This document shows positions 1-10,136 of a DNA stretch of 36,283 nucleotides, one piece after another (position 1 is the stretch's first letter; each line of letters starts with the position of its first letter). Made by a program: the position numbers and the translations under genes. Source of the stretch: Bacillota bacterium (GTDB taxonomy: Bacteria > Bacillota > UBA4882 > UBA8346). Location: contig JAAYHS010000105.1 in NCBI GenBank assembly GCA_012735315.1, positions 1-36,283 on the forward strand. Reading direction: 5' to 3'. The notes beneath the pieces are model-generated. The model was not told the origin of the DNA. It saw only the letters and a program-made list of their open reading frames with translations, and did no database searches.

Positions 1-104
1 AATCTTTTCTCGCTGACCCGGACCACCTCGTACATTTTGGCCGCTTGCATTCCTACGGCTTCAACCAGTGGGCCGGAGACCCTAGTAATTTTTCCTACAT
101 TCAT
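1..104 (-). CDS. ntpA: V-type ATP synthase subunit A, N-terminus only (cut by window edge)
   Basis: Only the first 34 codons lie in the window. The translated start, MNVGKITRVSGPLV, followed by a GMxxAKMYEVVRV stretch, is the N-terminal beta-barrel of the catalytic A subunit of V/A-type ATPases. The nucleotide-binding domain would lie beyond the left edge. The ATG lies three bases after the stop of subunit F, with an AGAGG sequence about 12 bases upstream inside the end of F, so it is the next cistron of the same operon. Subunit A hydrolyses or makes ATP in the A3B3 head. Identification rests on a short but characteristic sequence and on gene order. Confidence 0.9.
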   Translation of the reverse strand, partial: MNVGKITRVSGPLVEAVGMQAAKMYEVVRVSEKR

Positions 105-107
105 CGC

Positions 108-443
108 TTATTCAACCTCTTTCCCTGACAGAATGTCCGCGCCAACCGCTTTTTCAATTATCTTCCGGATCCTCTGCATAGCAAAACCCCTACTCCCTTG
201 ACTCCCCGGGATATATACCACGCTCGGCAGAGGCCGGACGCCGATTTCTGCCATTACCAGCTCTACTTTATCAGCGATCGATTCGGTTACGAAAATAATA
301 CCGTATTCATCGGTTTCGAGCAGCCGTCCCAGAATCTCCGGAACCGCCTCCGGGGAAGAAGCCGGATAAATCTCAATTCCCAAAGCTTTAAAACCTAAAA
401 TGATATCTTCCTCGCCGATAGCGGCAATTTTATGCGTAAGCAC
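108..443 (-). CDS. ntpF: V-type ATP synthase subunit F
   Basis: This 111-residue protein has the length and fold signature of subunit F, the small central-stalk protein that binds subunit D in the V1 rotor. It begins KIAAIGEEDIILGFKALGIE, the usual first beta strand and helix, and has an IIFVTESIA strand and a VYIPG segment further on, as in the Rossmann-like F family. The start is GTG, supported by AGGAGCG eight bases upstream. The start overlaps the end of subunit C by 14 bases, which suggests translational coupling. Its position between C and A matches the H-I-K-E-C-F-A order of bacterial V-type operons. Confidence 0.92.
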   Translation of the reverse strand: MLTHKIAAIGEEDIILGFKALGIEIYPASSPEAVPEILGRLLETDEYGIIFVTESIADKVELVMAEIGVRPLPSVVYIPGSQGSRGFAMQRIRKIIEKAVGADILSGKEVE

Positions 444-1413
444 GTCGCAAACGCTCCTTTATCTCCGGACCGGACAATTGATTGGCCTTGCCCACCAAAA
501 TAATCCGGAGTAATTTGACTTCGTTTTCCTTAGCCAATAAATATCCGACCAAGGGTTCGATCCCCAAAGAAATCATCTTGGCCGGCGCAATTTTGTCCAG
601 CAAAAAATTATCGCAATCTCGCTCCAATTGGGTCAATGAACCTAAAGTCCCCGCCCCATCCGACAATAATTTTGAATAATCGGTATTTGCGAGCCAAGCG
701 GTTACCTTTTCGTCGGGTTGTTCCCATAACTCTTTAAAATCTTGCAATTTGACGCCGCCGTTATCGATGAAAAACCTTTGCAACTCTCCAAATCCGGAAC
801 CGATCATCCGTAGCCGGATGAAAGTACGCAGATTGGTCAGATCGATGAAAGCCACCCACCAATTAAAGAGCAATTCGGAGATTCCTTCTTTTAAGACTTG
901 ATAGCCATAGTCAAACCAGGCCGCATCCATTATCCGGTCGATCTCCTGCGTATCCCCGGTGGCTTTAAAAGTCGCTTTAGCCAGATCAATCGCCCGGCGA
1001 AAGGCTTCGGGCAACTCCGCCAAATCATTCTCGTTTAACCTCTGAATCAGCCACTCCGGATTCCAGACGCCCAGATGTGACAAGCCGGTAGGATTGCCAT
1101 CCGCCGTTTTTAAAATCAGTTTGATATTCTGCAGATCATACCGGTGCACGAAGGCTTTTACTTCCGGAGCGCCGCCGGATAACTCAGTCACCAATTTGAT
1201 GACCCTGGCCAGTTCGGCGTTAAGGGCCGCTTCAAACTGGTTCGGATCTTTCAAATTACCGATTGCCGGGCCGTATTCCGATTCACCCAACCCGGAGAGA
1301 ACTTCGTTGAGGCTTCCCGCTTCGCTCAGCCTCTCCAATTTGGCGCGATCAAGGAGTTTGGTTTCAAGAGCGCGAATGCGGCCGACTGCGTATGCAAAAT
1401 CACGTTCCCGCAT
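430..1413 (-). CDS. ntpC: V-type ATP synthase subunit C (AC39/d family)
   Basis: The 327-residue protein belongs to the V-ATPase subunit C/d (AC39) family, the funnel-shaped collar that couples the central stalk to the membrane K-ring. It opens with FAYAVGRIRALETKLL, which resembles family starts, and carries the typical repeated helical pattern, including YDLQNIKLILK at about residues 92-102 and a second LTNLRTFIRLR at about 192-202, reflecting the internal repeat. It ends VKLLRIILVGKANQL, also typical. The ATG follows the stop of subunit E by four bases, with a GGAAGGG ribosome site inside the end of E. Length and order agree with the family, so I am confident. Confidence 0.93.
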   Translation of the reverse strand: MRERDFAYAVGRIRALETKLLDRAKLERLSEAGSLNEVLSGLGESEYGPAIGNLKDPNQFEAALNAELARVIKLVTELSGGAPEVKAFVHRYDLQNIKLILKTADGNPTGLSHLGVWNPEWLIQRLNENDLAELPEAFRRAIDLAKATFKATGDTQEIDRIMDAAWFDYGYQVLKEGISELLFNWWVAFIDLTNLRTFIRLRMIGSGFGELQRFFIDNGGVKLQDFKELWEQPDEKVTAWLANTDYSKLLSDGAGTLGSLTQLERDCDNFLLDKIAPAKMISLGIEPLVGYLLAKENEVKLLRIILVGKANQLSGPEIKERLRRAYA

Positions 1414-1417
1414 TACT

Positions 1418-2017
1418 TCACCCTTCCTTGATCAAGTATTCGGCGATCTCCGGGACCAGAGTCTCCCTAAGTTCCTCCAAGATCGCCCGGTAGGTGCAAT
1501 TAACGGTATAATTAGGCCCTTTTAGGATAAATCCGCCCTCAAAATCCGGTTTTTCCTTGGAAAGCGTCAATTGAACCGCTTTGCCTGAACGGGCGATCAT
1601 TTCATTGGCTGCGGAAATGATTGCGGTCCATTCATTAGGAGTTCCCACACCGATAACTTCGCCGCCGCCCTGCATCCCGGCCGTGGCTAAATGCCCCGCT
1701 AAAAACCGGATTCTTTTTTCAGCCGGCAAACCCTTCAGCGCCAGCAACGCCTCGTCAAAAACCCGACTTATCAGCCGCTGCTTGCTCTCGAGCAATAATT
1801 TTCCGCCTTCCATTTCCGCCTCAATCTTGATGCGGCGTTCCTCGGCTTCAGCTTTGCGTTGATATTCCGCGGCTATTTTTGCCGCTTGTTCCCGAGCTTT
1901 TTCCTTGGCTGCCGCGATAATCTCCTCGGCTTCCCGACGGGCTTTTTCTAAAATAGAGTCGGCTTCAGCCTTTGCTTTGGAGATTATATTTTCGGTAAGC
2001 GCCCGAAGATCATCCAT
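1418..2017 (-). CDS. ntpE: V-type ATP synthase subunit E (peripheral stalk)
   Basis: The 199-residue protein shows the two-part build of subunit E. An N-terminal coiled coil spans about residues 1-85, rich in Ala, Glu, Lys and Arg (for example AEEIIAAAKEKAREQAAKIAAEY). A compact C-terminal domain follows, containing GGFILKG and a terminal LVPEIAEYLIKEG. Subunit E pairs with the small H/G subunit to form the stator stalks that hold the A3B3 head against rotation. The start ATG has AGGAGAT upstream. It follows the proteolipid gene by 12 bases in the same operon. Confidence 0.93.
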   Translation of the reverse strand: MDDLRALTENIISKAKAEADSILEKARREAEEIIAAAKEKAREQAAKIAAEYQRKAEAEERRIKIEAEMEGGKLLLESKQRLISRVFDEALLALKGLPAEKRIRFLAGHLATAGMQGGGEVIGVGTPNEWTAIISAANEMIARSGKAVQLTLSKEKPDFEGGFILKGPNYTVNCTYRAILEELRETLVPEIAEYLIKEG

Positions 2018-2029
2018 CGCACAATCTCC

Positions 2030-4481
<2,452 letters not shown>

Positions 4482-4482
4482 C

Positions 4483-4794
4483 TTATCTCACGACCTTTTC
4501 CATAATCAAATTTACGGCGCCGGAAATCCGGGATTCGCCAAGTTTGGAAATGGATTGCTGTCGGCTTTGAAATTCCCGGATCCGTTCCCCTTGATAAGCT
4601 TGGGCTTTTTCAATCCTTTCCGCCACAAGAGCTTCGCCTTCTTGGATCGCCTTTGCCTCAGCGTCTTTAATCAGCCGGGCCGCCTCTTCCCTGGCTTTTT
4701 TGATTATGTCAACACTCTGAAGTTTGGCGTTTTCGATCAGTTTTTCGGCTTCCGTTTCGGTTTCCTTTATTTTATCCCAAACTTCTATAGCCAT
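4483..4794 (-). CDS. V-type ATPase small peripheral-stalk subunit (H/G type)
   Basis: The 103-residue protein is almost entirely a charged coiled coil rich in Ala, Glu, Lys and Arg (for example ETETEAEKLIENAKLQSVDI and KKAREEAARLIKDAEAKAI). This is the make-up of the small stator subunit called H in archaea and Clostridia and G in Thermus, which pairs with subunit E. It is the first gene of the operon, as in Thermus, and has a good ribosome site (GAGGTGA, four bases before ATG). The upstream gap to the DUF502 gene (4795-4919) is AT-rich and must hold the operon promoter. A TATAAA lies at 4854-4859 on this strand, but I see no convincing -35 partner. Confidence 0.85.
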   Translation of the reverse strand: MAIEVWDKIKETETEAEKLIENAKLQSVDIIKKAREEAARLIKDAEAKAIQEGEALVAERIEKAQAYQGERIREFQSRQQSISKLGESRISGAVNLIMEKVVR

Positions 4795-4919
4795 CTTCTC
4801 ACCTCATCGCTTAAATAAACGTTTAGATTAATACTTAAAAAAATACGCCATAGTTTATATTTTTTTCGACATTGAACTGAAAATTACCTTCTAAGCAGCC
4901 AAATAATATCATAAAAATA

Positions 4920-5582
4920 TTATCCTTTAACGTCCCCACGGTCAAACGAAGGTCCGTTGAACGAATAGCCGCCGTTATTTTCTTTAAGTTTGATAACTCC
5001 CGCGGAGATAAACAACTTAAAACCGTCATCGATACTCATATCAAGCATAATTACGTCTTCAAAAGGCACAAACACCAGAAATCCCGTAGTCGGATTGGGA
5101 GAAGTCGGGACAAATACGTTTACCAAGCGCTTATCGGTCTTGTCGTTGGCTTCCGCCGGGGTGTCCCCCGTTAAAAAGCCGGGACTAAAAATACCGGGGC
5201 GGGGATATTCTATTAAGACAACTTTCCGAAAGGCGCTTTTTTCTTTATTGGAAAAACTCTCCATTATTTGTTTGGTCGTATTATAGATTCCGTTCAAAAT
5301 CGGAATCTTAACTAAGATCATTTCGCCAATGGATAGTAACTTCTTACCGATATAATGTTTGGCGAAAATTCCGGTTAAAGTAATCAAAATTACCAAAACC
5401 GCCAAGCCCAACCCGGGGATCGGCTTCGAAAAATTAAAATACCTTAATATTATTTGATGCAAAAGATTCCCTAAAATTTGATCCGCTTTTTCAAACCCCC
5501 AGACAAAAAGCTTGATGGAAATGATGATCGGCAATAGGACTAAAAGACCGGTAAAGAAAAAGTTCCGTAAATGTTTCAACAA
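4920..5582 (-). CDS. DUF502 family membrane protein
   Basis: The 220-residue protein matches the DUF502 family of inner-membrane proteins of unknown function. Two membrane helices are visible, near residues 9-30 (FFFTGLLVLLPIIISIKLFV) and 55-78 (LGLAVLVILITLTGIFAKHY). They are followed by the family's soluble beta-rich tail with IPILNGIYNTTKQIMESF, VVLIEYPRPGIFSPGFLTG and VFVPTSPNPTTGFLVFVP. The start is one of two adjacent TTG codons behind a GGGGGTGG sequence. It lies between the V-ATPase operon and pepF on the same strand. The role is unknown; the family is widespread and not restricted to any one pathway. Confidence 0.85.
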   Translation of the reverse strand: MLKHLRNFFFTGLLVLLPIIISIKLFVWGFEKADQILGNLLHQIILRYFNFSKPIPGLGLAVLVILITLTGIFAKHYIGKKLLSIGEMILVKIPILNGIYNTTKQIMESFSNKEKSAFRKVVLIEYPRPGIFSPGFLTGDTPAEANDKTDKRLVNVFVPTSPNPTTGFLVFVPFEDVIMLDMSIDDGFKLFISAGVIKLKENNGGYSFNGPSFDRGDVKG

Positions 5583-5695
5583 AGTTCCACCCCCACTCCG
5601 CGGCTTGATTCACTAATAACTTCCAGCCGCGCTTATCAATTATCCCCAGTGTTTTATCAGTTCTTACCATATCTTGTCTATCAGCATTTATCAGC

Positions 5696-5768
5696 TTATC
5701 AGCGACATCAGCGTTATCTGCGCTATCAGCGTTATCAGCGTCATCAGCGTAATCTGCGTTAATCAGCG
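5696..5768. repeat. Period-9 tandem repeat, consensus NNATCAGCG
   Basis: Eight consecutive units of nine bases (the last of ten) read NNATC(A/T)GCG, from TTATCAGCG at 5696 to TTAATCAGCG ending at 5768. The first two bases of each unit vary (TT, AC, TT, CT, TT, TC, TA, TTA), and two units have TCTGCG instead of TCAGCG. Looser related units (TATCAG) extend leftward to about 5655. The array ends one base before the pepF stop codon and fills the gap to the DUF502 gene. It is too short-period and spacerless to be a CRISPR. Confidence 0.9.
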
Positions 5769-5769
5769 G

Positions 5770-7593
5770 TCAGACTTGGACCCCCGCTAGCTCCGCCATT
5801 TCATCGATTAACTTTTTAAAAACGTCGAGGGCGGCCGCGACCGGCGCCGGAGATTCCATATCAACTCCCGCTTTGCGCAACAAGTTCAGCGGGTGATCGG
5901 AATCGCCGCTTTTTAAAAATTCCAAATACCGCTCGCGGGCTTCCCGGCCCTGCTCTAAAATTCCACGGGACAACGCAATCGAGGCGGAATAACCGGTGGC
6001 GTATTTATATACATAAAAACCGGTGTAAAAATGAGGAATTCGGGCCCACTCCAAGGCGATCTCCGGATCGATCACCGTTTCCGCGCCGTAATAGCGCTTA
6101 TTCAAATCCAAATAACATTCACAAAGCCACTCGGTGGTCAAAGCCCCTCCGTTTTCGATTTCTTGATGAGTCAACTTTTCAAACTCCGCGAACATGGTTT
6201 GTCTGAAGACCGTTGTCCGGAATTGTTCCAGATATTGATTGATCAGATACTGCTTTTCGAGGGGATCCGTAGACTTGCTAAGCAGATGCTCCATCAACAG
6301 CGCCTCATTAACGGTTGAGGCAACTTCGGCCACAAAGATACGATACCCGGCGTTAATATAAGGTTGGGCGCGGTTCGAATAGTAACTGTGCAAGGCATGA
6401 CCCATTTCATGAACGATTGTAAAGACGTCCCGGATCTTGCCTTGGTAATTTAACAGAATATAAGGGTGGGTGTCGTAAGCGCCCCACGCATAAGCTCCGC
6501 TGGTTTTGCCTTCGTTTTCAAAAACATCGATCCAACCGCTTTCCAAGCCGTTTCGGGCCAACTCGACATATTCGTCTCCCAGCGGTTTCAAAGCCTCAAG
6601 CGCCAATTGCTTGGCTTCCCGGTAGTCATAATCTTTCCGGTACTCCGGCAGCAACGGCGCATATAAATCATAAGTATGCAAGTCCGGTAAACCCAGCATT
6701 TTTTGGCGCAGTTTCAAATAACGGTTCAATTCAGGCAGGTATTGATGAACAACTTCAATCAATTGATTATAAACCGACTCCGGTATGTTATCATTGAAAA
6801 GGGAAGCCTCGAGAGCAGTTTTGAAACGCCGCGTCCGCGCGTAAAAAAGATCCGCCTTCACGGAAAAGTTCAGAGTCGCGGCCAAGGTATTACGCACTTT
6901 GCCGTAACTGCTATAAAGCGCCTCAAAAGCTTCCTTGCGGACCCGGCGATCCGGACTTTCCAAGAACTTGGAATACCGCCCCTTGGTTAATTCCACTTCC
7001 TCGCCGTTTTCATCACGGATTACCGGAAATTTGAGATCGGCGTTATCGAGCATCCCGAAGATCGTTCCCGGACCATCGGCCAGATCGGCGCTTTCAGCCA
7101 GTAATTTCTCTTCCACGGCCGATAAAATATGAGCTTTTTGCCGTTGGATCTCATCCAAAAAACGTTTATAAATTCGGAGCTCCGGTAGTTCATCCAGATA
7201 TTTTTGAATTTGCCCCGATTCCAAGGCGCTCAAGGCGGGCACAATAAATGAAGTCACGCTTCCCGCCTCGGTCGCCAGGCTTTGAATCCGATCAGTCATC
7301 GCCTGGTATACCGGGTTGGCGTTATTCTCATCCTTATGCATCCGGGCGTAAACAAAAAGTTTATCAAGAAGCCTTCCAATGGCGTCTTTCAGTTGCAAAA
7401 CCTCTAAAATATTGACGGCTGATTCTAAAAAGTCCGGCTGTTTCCCCTTCATCTCCTCCAAAAGAGTTTTTAACCGTTTAAAATCAGCTTCCCATGCCTC
7501 ATCCGAACTGTAAATATCCGTCAGTTTCCATTTAAATTCATCGGGGATCTCTTCCCGCGACGGTTGCTTTTTTAGAGTAGCGATCTTTTCCAT
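5770..7593 (-). CDS. pepF: Oligoendopeptidase F (M3B zinc metallopeptidase)
   Basis: The 607-residue protein is a full-length PepF of the M3B family, a cytosolic zinc peptidase that cuts short peptides. The zinc site is visible as HEMGH at residues 395-399, with the third ligand E423 in FVAEVAST. The N-terminal helical lobe (REEIPDEFKWKLTDIYSSDE) and the downstream GFYVYKYATGYSASIALS, typical of the substrate-binding region, are present. The start ATG has GGAGGAACGCGGGAAG before it. It is flanked downstream by the period-9 repeat and stands alone as a transcription unit. Roles in peptide nutrition or in degrading protease products and signal peptides are known for the family. Confidence 0.96.
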   Translation of the reverse strand: MEKIATLKKQPSREEIPDEFKWKLTDIYSSDEAWEADFKRLKTLLEEMKGKQPDFLESAVNILEVLQLKDAIGRLLDKLFVYARMHKDENNANPVYQAMTDRIQSLATEAGSVTSFIVPALSALESGQIQKYLDELPELRIYKRFLDEIQRQKAHILSAVEEKLLAESADLADGPGTIFGMLDNADLKFPVIRDENGEEVELTKGRYSKFLESPDRRVRKEAFEALYSSYGKVRNTLAATLNFSVKADLFYARTRRFKTALEASLFNDNIPESVYNQLIEVVHQYLPELNRYLKLRQKMLGLPDLHTYDLYAPLLPEYRKDYDYREAKQLALEALKPLGDEYVELARNGLESGWIDVFENEGKTSGAYAWGAYDTHPYILLNYQGKIRDVFTIVHEMGHALHSYYSNRAQPYINAGYRIFVAEVASTVNEALLMEHLLSKSTDPLEKQYLINQYLEQFRTTVFRQTMFAEFEKLTHQEIENGGALTTEWLCECYLDLNKRYYGAETVIDPEIALEWARIPHFYTGFYVYKYATGYSASIALSRGILEQGREARERYLEFLKSGDSDHPLNLLRKAGVDMESPAPVAAALDVFKKLIDEMAELAGVQV

Positions 7594-7693
7594 CTTCCCG
7601 CGTTCCTCCTTCGATCCTATAAACCAAAAGACAGACTTATTTTCCCCGAATTTGAGTATTATAAAAAACTATTTGAAAATATGATTCAAAAAA

Positions 7694-7733
7694 GACGATT
7701 ACGAGCACCGCTTCGCTGAGCACGAGAACGAGT
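7694..7733. repeat. GAGCAC/ACGAG-rich low-complexity patch
   Basis: In the 260-base gap between hisC and pepF, a GC-rich patch reads ACGAGCAC, then CGCTTCGCTG, then AGCACGAG and AACGAG. GAGCAC occurs twice in direct orientation and ACGAG three times. It stands out from the AT-rich surroundings. It resembles the short repeat patches dispersed in many bacterial intergenic regions, but only one copy is present here, so its status is uncertain. Confidence 0.4.
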
Positions 7734-7762
7734 AAGACTCATTTTCATCCTTTAATATGTAA

Positions 7763-7775
7763 TATACCAGGTATA
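7763..7775. promoter_or_regulatory. Palindromic operator-like site TATACCAGGTATA
   Basis: A perfect 13-base palindrome (TATACC, central A, GGTATA) lies in the gap upstream of pepF, about 170 bases before its start codon. Such a symmetrical site is typical of dimeric repressor binding. On the minus strand it overlaps a possible -10 (TATATT). No regulator gene is adjacent, so the binding protein cannot be named. Confidence 0.35.
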
Positions 7776-7853
7776 CTGTGATGGACGATTATCTAGTTAT
7801 AAAAGATAAAGATTATAATGATAATTCCGCCCGGCGCTCTATTTATTAACCGG

Positions 7854-8963
7854 CTATGGTTTAAGTTTTCTGATTCCTTCGCGCAAAACCCGGAAAAATC
7901 GGTCGTTTTGTTCGGCCGTGCCGAAAGTGACCCGAAAATAGTCGGGCAACCCAAATGAATGAGTGGGCCTGACGATAATTCCGTTTTGCAATAAGAACCG
8001 GCAAATCTCGTTGCTTTCACGGCCCCATTTGATCAGGATAAAATTGGCCTGGGTCGGCAGATATTCGATTCCCAGTTCCTCCAGTTCCTTATAGAATAAA
8101 CGCCGCCCGGTTTGGACCAATTCCTTGCTTAGCAAAACATGTTTTTTGCTCTTCAAAGCCGCCAACCCGGCAACTTGGGCCAATAAATTAACGTTAAACG
8201 GATCCTTGACCTTTAACATGTTCCGAACCAATTGCGGCGCGGCGACGGCAAAACCCAACCGCAGACCGGCCATTCCATGGATTTTGGAAAAGGTTCTAAA
8301 GACGATGATCTGTTCAAAACCGGTTTTAAAGAGTTCTATTCCATTCGGGAAATCGGGGTCGTCGGCAAAATCCGCATAAGCCTCATCGATTACCACCAGG
8401 ATATTCTTCGGCAAATCCTTTAAAAAATCGATCAATTCCCTTTTCTTGACGATGGTTCCGGTAGGATTATTAGGATTGCAGATATAAATCAGCTTGGTTT
8501 TTTTAGTAACCGCCGCCGCCAACGCCGCCGGATCGTTTCCCAAATCCCTTCCTTTTACTAATACCGGTTTGGCTCCCATTAATAGAGTAACGCTTTGATA
8601 CATGCTAAAAGTCGGTTGCGGAATTACCACTTCATCGCCGGGATTTAAAAGAGTTTCGGCTAAAATTCGATTGACGTCGTCAAGACCGCTTCCGATTAAA
8701 AGCTGATCTTCATCCACTTCGAATTCTTTCGCCAATGCTTTTTTAAGATAATAATTGTCGGCGTCCGGATAATACGATACCCGGTCCAAAGCTTGCATTA
8801 AAGCTTGACGGACCTCTTTGGAAGGCCCCAGCGGGTTTTCGTTGGAGGCCATTTTGATCACCCCGGTAAGCCCCATTTCCCGCTCCGCTTCTTCAATGGG
8901 TTTCCCCGGCACATAGGGAGGAATCTTTTCAATGCAAGGCCTAACCATCCGTTCGATATTCAA
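7854..8963 (-). CDS. hisC: Histidinol-phosphate aminotransferase (PLP, class I/II)
   Basis: The 369-residue protein is a HisC-type fold I aminotransferase, which converts imidazole-acetol phosphate to histidinol phosphate and, in many bacteria, also serves phenylalanine and tyrosine synthesis. Visible motifs are KMASNENPLGPS near the start, YICNPNNPTGT at about 160-170, VIDEAYADF, and FSKIHGMAGLRLGF with the PLP lysine at K227. The best start is TTG at 8963, with AAGGAG at the right distance; the next ATG is five codons in. It follows chorismate mutase on the same strand after a 199-base gap, so aromatic amino acid synthesis is as likely as histidine synthesis. Confidence 0.93.
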   Translation of the reverse strand: MNIERMVRPCIEKIPPYVPGKPIEEAEREMGLTGVIKMASNENPLGPSKEVRQALMQALDRVSYYPDADNYYLKKALAKEFEVDEDQLLIGSGLDDVNRILAETLLNPGDEVVIPQPTFSMYQSVTLLMGAKPVLVKGRDLGNDPAALAAAVTKKTKLIYICNPNNPTGTIVKKRELIDFLKDLPKNILVVIDEAYADFADDPDFPNGIELFKTGFEQIIVFRTFSKIHGMAGLRLGFAVAAPQLVRNMLKVKDPFNVNLLAQVAGLAALKSKKHVLLSKELVQTGRRLFYKELEELGIEYLPTQANFILIKWGRESNEICRFLLQNGIIVRPTHSFGLPDYFRVTFGTAEQNDRFFRVLREGIRKLKP

Positions 8964-9162
8964 GGGGATCGCTCCTTAATTTTTTAAACGCGCGGACGTT
9001 CGTAAGAGGATCGCGACCTAACTTCATTGGGACCGCGCCTTTTCTTAGTGCGGCGGATCCGATTTCCGGTTACAATCACGACATCAGCGCGACAATCAGT
9101 TTTTGCGCTTGAAAACTTCCAAACGCCGGTAGCGCAACGTCAACTTTACACGCAACTTCGCC

Positions 9163-9540
9163 TTATTCCTCGGGATTTTGCAGATCGGGGCGTAGTTTTA
9201 CGGCTTCTCTCAGGTAAACGGCTTTTATCTCCGATTTAGTTAAGATAGTATAAAAATGAATCAAGATCCGAATGCATAAAGGTAAGGCGCCCGGTTTGGG
9301 AATTTCCTGGGCGCACATTAACGGCGTGTCAACCAACCCCAGACGGCGGGCGGCCACCGCCGGAAACTCACTGGAAATGTCGGGAGTCGTCGTAAAAATA
9401 ATACTAACGATCTTTTCCGGGTCGATCCGGTTTTTTTTTAAAATCGCGGTTAGCAATTCTTCGGTGGCGGCGATAACCTCTTCCGAAGCGTCCCGGGGAA
9501 TCGTAATCGCTCCCCGGACGGCCCAAAGCCTTTCCCGCAT
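9163..9540 (-). CDS. aroH: Chorismate mutase, AroH type
   Basis: The 125-residue protein matches the trimeric AroH family, which rearranges chorismate to prephenate at the entry to phenylalanine and tyrosine synthesis. Family signatures are WAVRGAITIP at residues 6-15 with the active-site arginine, ATEELLTAILKKN, IIFTTTPDISSEFPA, MCAQEIPKPGALPLCIRILIH with the second set of ligands, and VYLREAVKLRPDL near the end. Length agrees with the Bacillus subtilis type. The ATG overlaps the stop of the upstream HutP-like gene by one base (TAATG), so the two are translationally coupled. hisC lies downstream on the same strand. Confidence 0.95.
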   Translation of the reverse strand: MRERLWAVRGAITIPRDASEEVIAATEELLTAILKKNRIDPEKIVSIIFTTTPDISSEFPAVAARRLGLVDTPLMCAQEIPKPGALPLCIRILIHFYTILTKSEIKAVYLREAVKLRPDLQNPEE

Positions 9541-9953
9541 TAAGCAATCGCCCGGTGGCTCAACCCGACGGCCACCTCATCCAGATGAATTAATCCGATG
9601 CTAAAAAACACCGCCACGCTCACATGATCGCCTTTACGTGCGATGCCGACCTTGCCGCCGATATTCAAACCAATTGCTTTTGTAAATATTTGAGATAAAG
9701 CCTCCCGGGTCGCTCCCGCAATGGCGCCTTCCTCGGCGTGGCAATCCTTGATCAAAAATTCCCTTTTAGCGGCCACCACCGCCCGTTCAACGATGATTTT
9801 CATCGCCGGAACCGCTTCCCCGCCATAATCAACGGCTGCCGCTCTAATCTCCCGGCTCCGCAACTCTTCCTTAAGTTTTTTTTCATCTTCCCGCGTGGAG
9901 GTCATAGCCATTGAAAGGGCCGCCTTGGCAACTTCTCTGCTGCCGCTATCCAT
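9540..9953 (-). CDS. HutP family protein (possible ligand-dependent RNA-binding antiterminator)
   Basis: The protein of about 137 residues resembles the HutP family, whose B. subtilis member binds L-histidine and Mg2+ and then RNA to prevent termination in the hut operon. The match is best at the C-terminal half: KAIGLNIGGKVGIARKGDHVSV and the final VAVGLSHR. Counting from a GTG one codon earlier, H73 and H134 line up with the metal ligands H73 and H138 of B. subtilis, but the position of H77 is a glycine within HAEEG, so the metal or ligand site has changed. The ATG at 9953 has GGGGGA at good spacing. It is coupled to aroH, not to a histidine-use operon, so its ligand is unknown. Confidence 0.75.
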   Translation of the reverse strand: MDSGSREVAKAALSMAMTSTREDEKKLKEELRSREIRAAAVDYGGEAVPAMKIIVERAVVAAKREFLIKDCHAEEGAIAGATREALSQIFTKAIGLNIGGKVGIARKGDHVSVAVFFSIGLIHLDEVAVGLSHRAIA

Positions 9954-9998
9954 CACCGATTCCCCCTTCCCGAGGAATTTCTACTTAGAAAATGATTT

Positions 9999-10062
9999 CT
10001 CTGTGTCTCCGTGTCTCTGTGGCAAATAATGATTTTAGCCACGGAGACGCAAAGACACAGAG
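9999..10062. repeat. Inverted repeat with period-8 arms (CACGGAGA / TCTCCGTG)
   Basis: Two 25-base arms face each other across 14 bases. The left arm (9999-10023) reads CTCTGTGTCTCCGTGTC and so on, and the right arm (10038-10062) is its near-perfect complement, starting GCCACGGAGACG. Each arm is itself made of 8-base units (TCTGTGTC, TCCGTGTC, TCTGTGGC). It would form a long hairpin but has no T-run beside it. It lies in the 256-base gap between the HutP-like gene and the small membrane protein gene; I see no gene in that gap. Confidence 0.85.
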
Positions 10063-10136
10063 TTAAAACTATTTTTCAACCTTTAACGTAACCCGGCGAA
10101 CCGGCAATTACTTAGCGTTTTTAGCCTTAAAAGCTA

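Noticed and set aside
5571-5762. Plus-strand reading frame with Tyr-Gln-Arg type repeats
   Set aside because: It is only the translation of the period-9 DNA repeat, has no ribosome site and starts inside the DUF502 gene region.
5646-5768. CRISPR-like repetition
   Set aside because: Units are nine bases long, contiguous and without spacers, and no cas gene is present. It is a simple tandem repeat.
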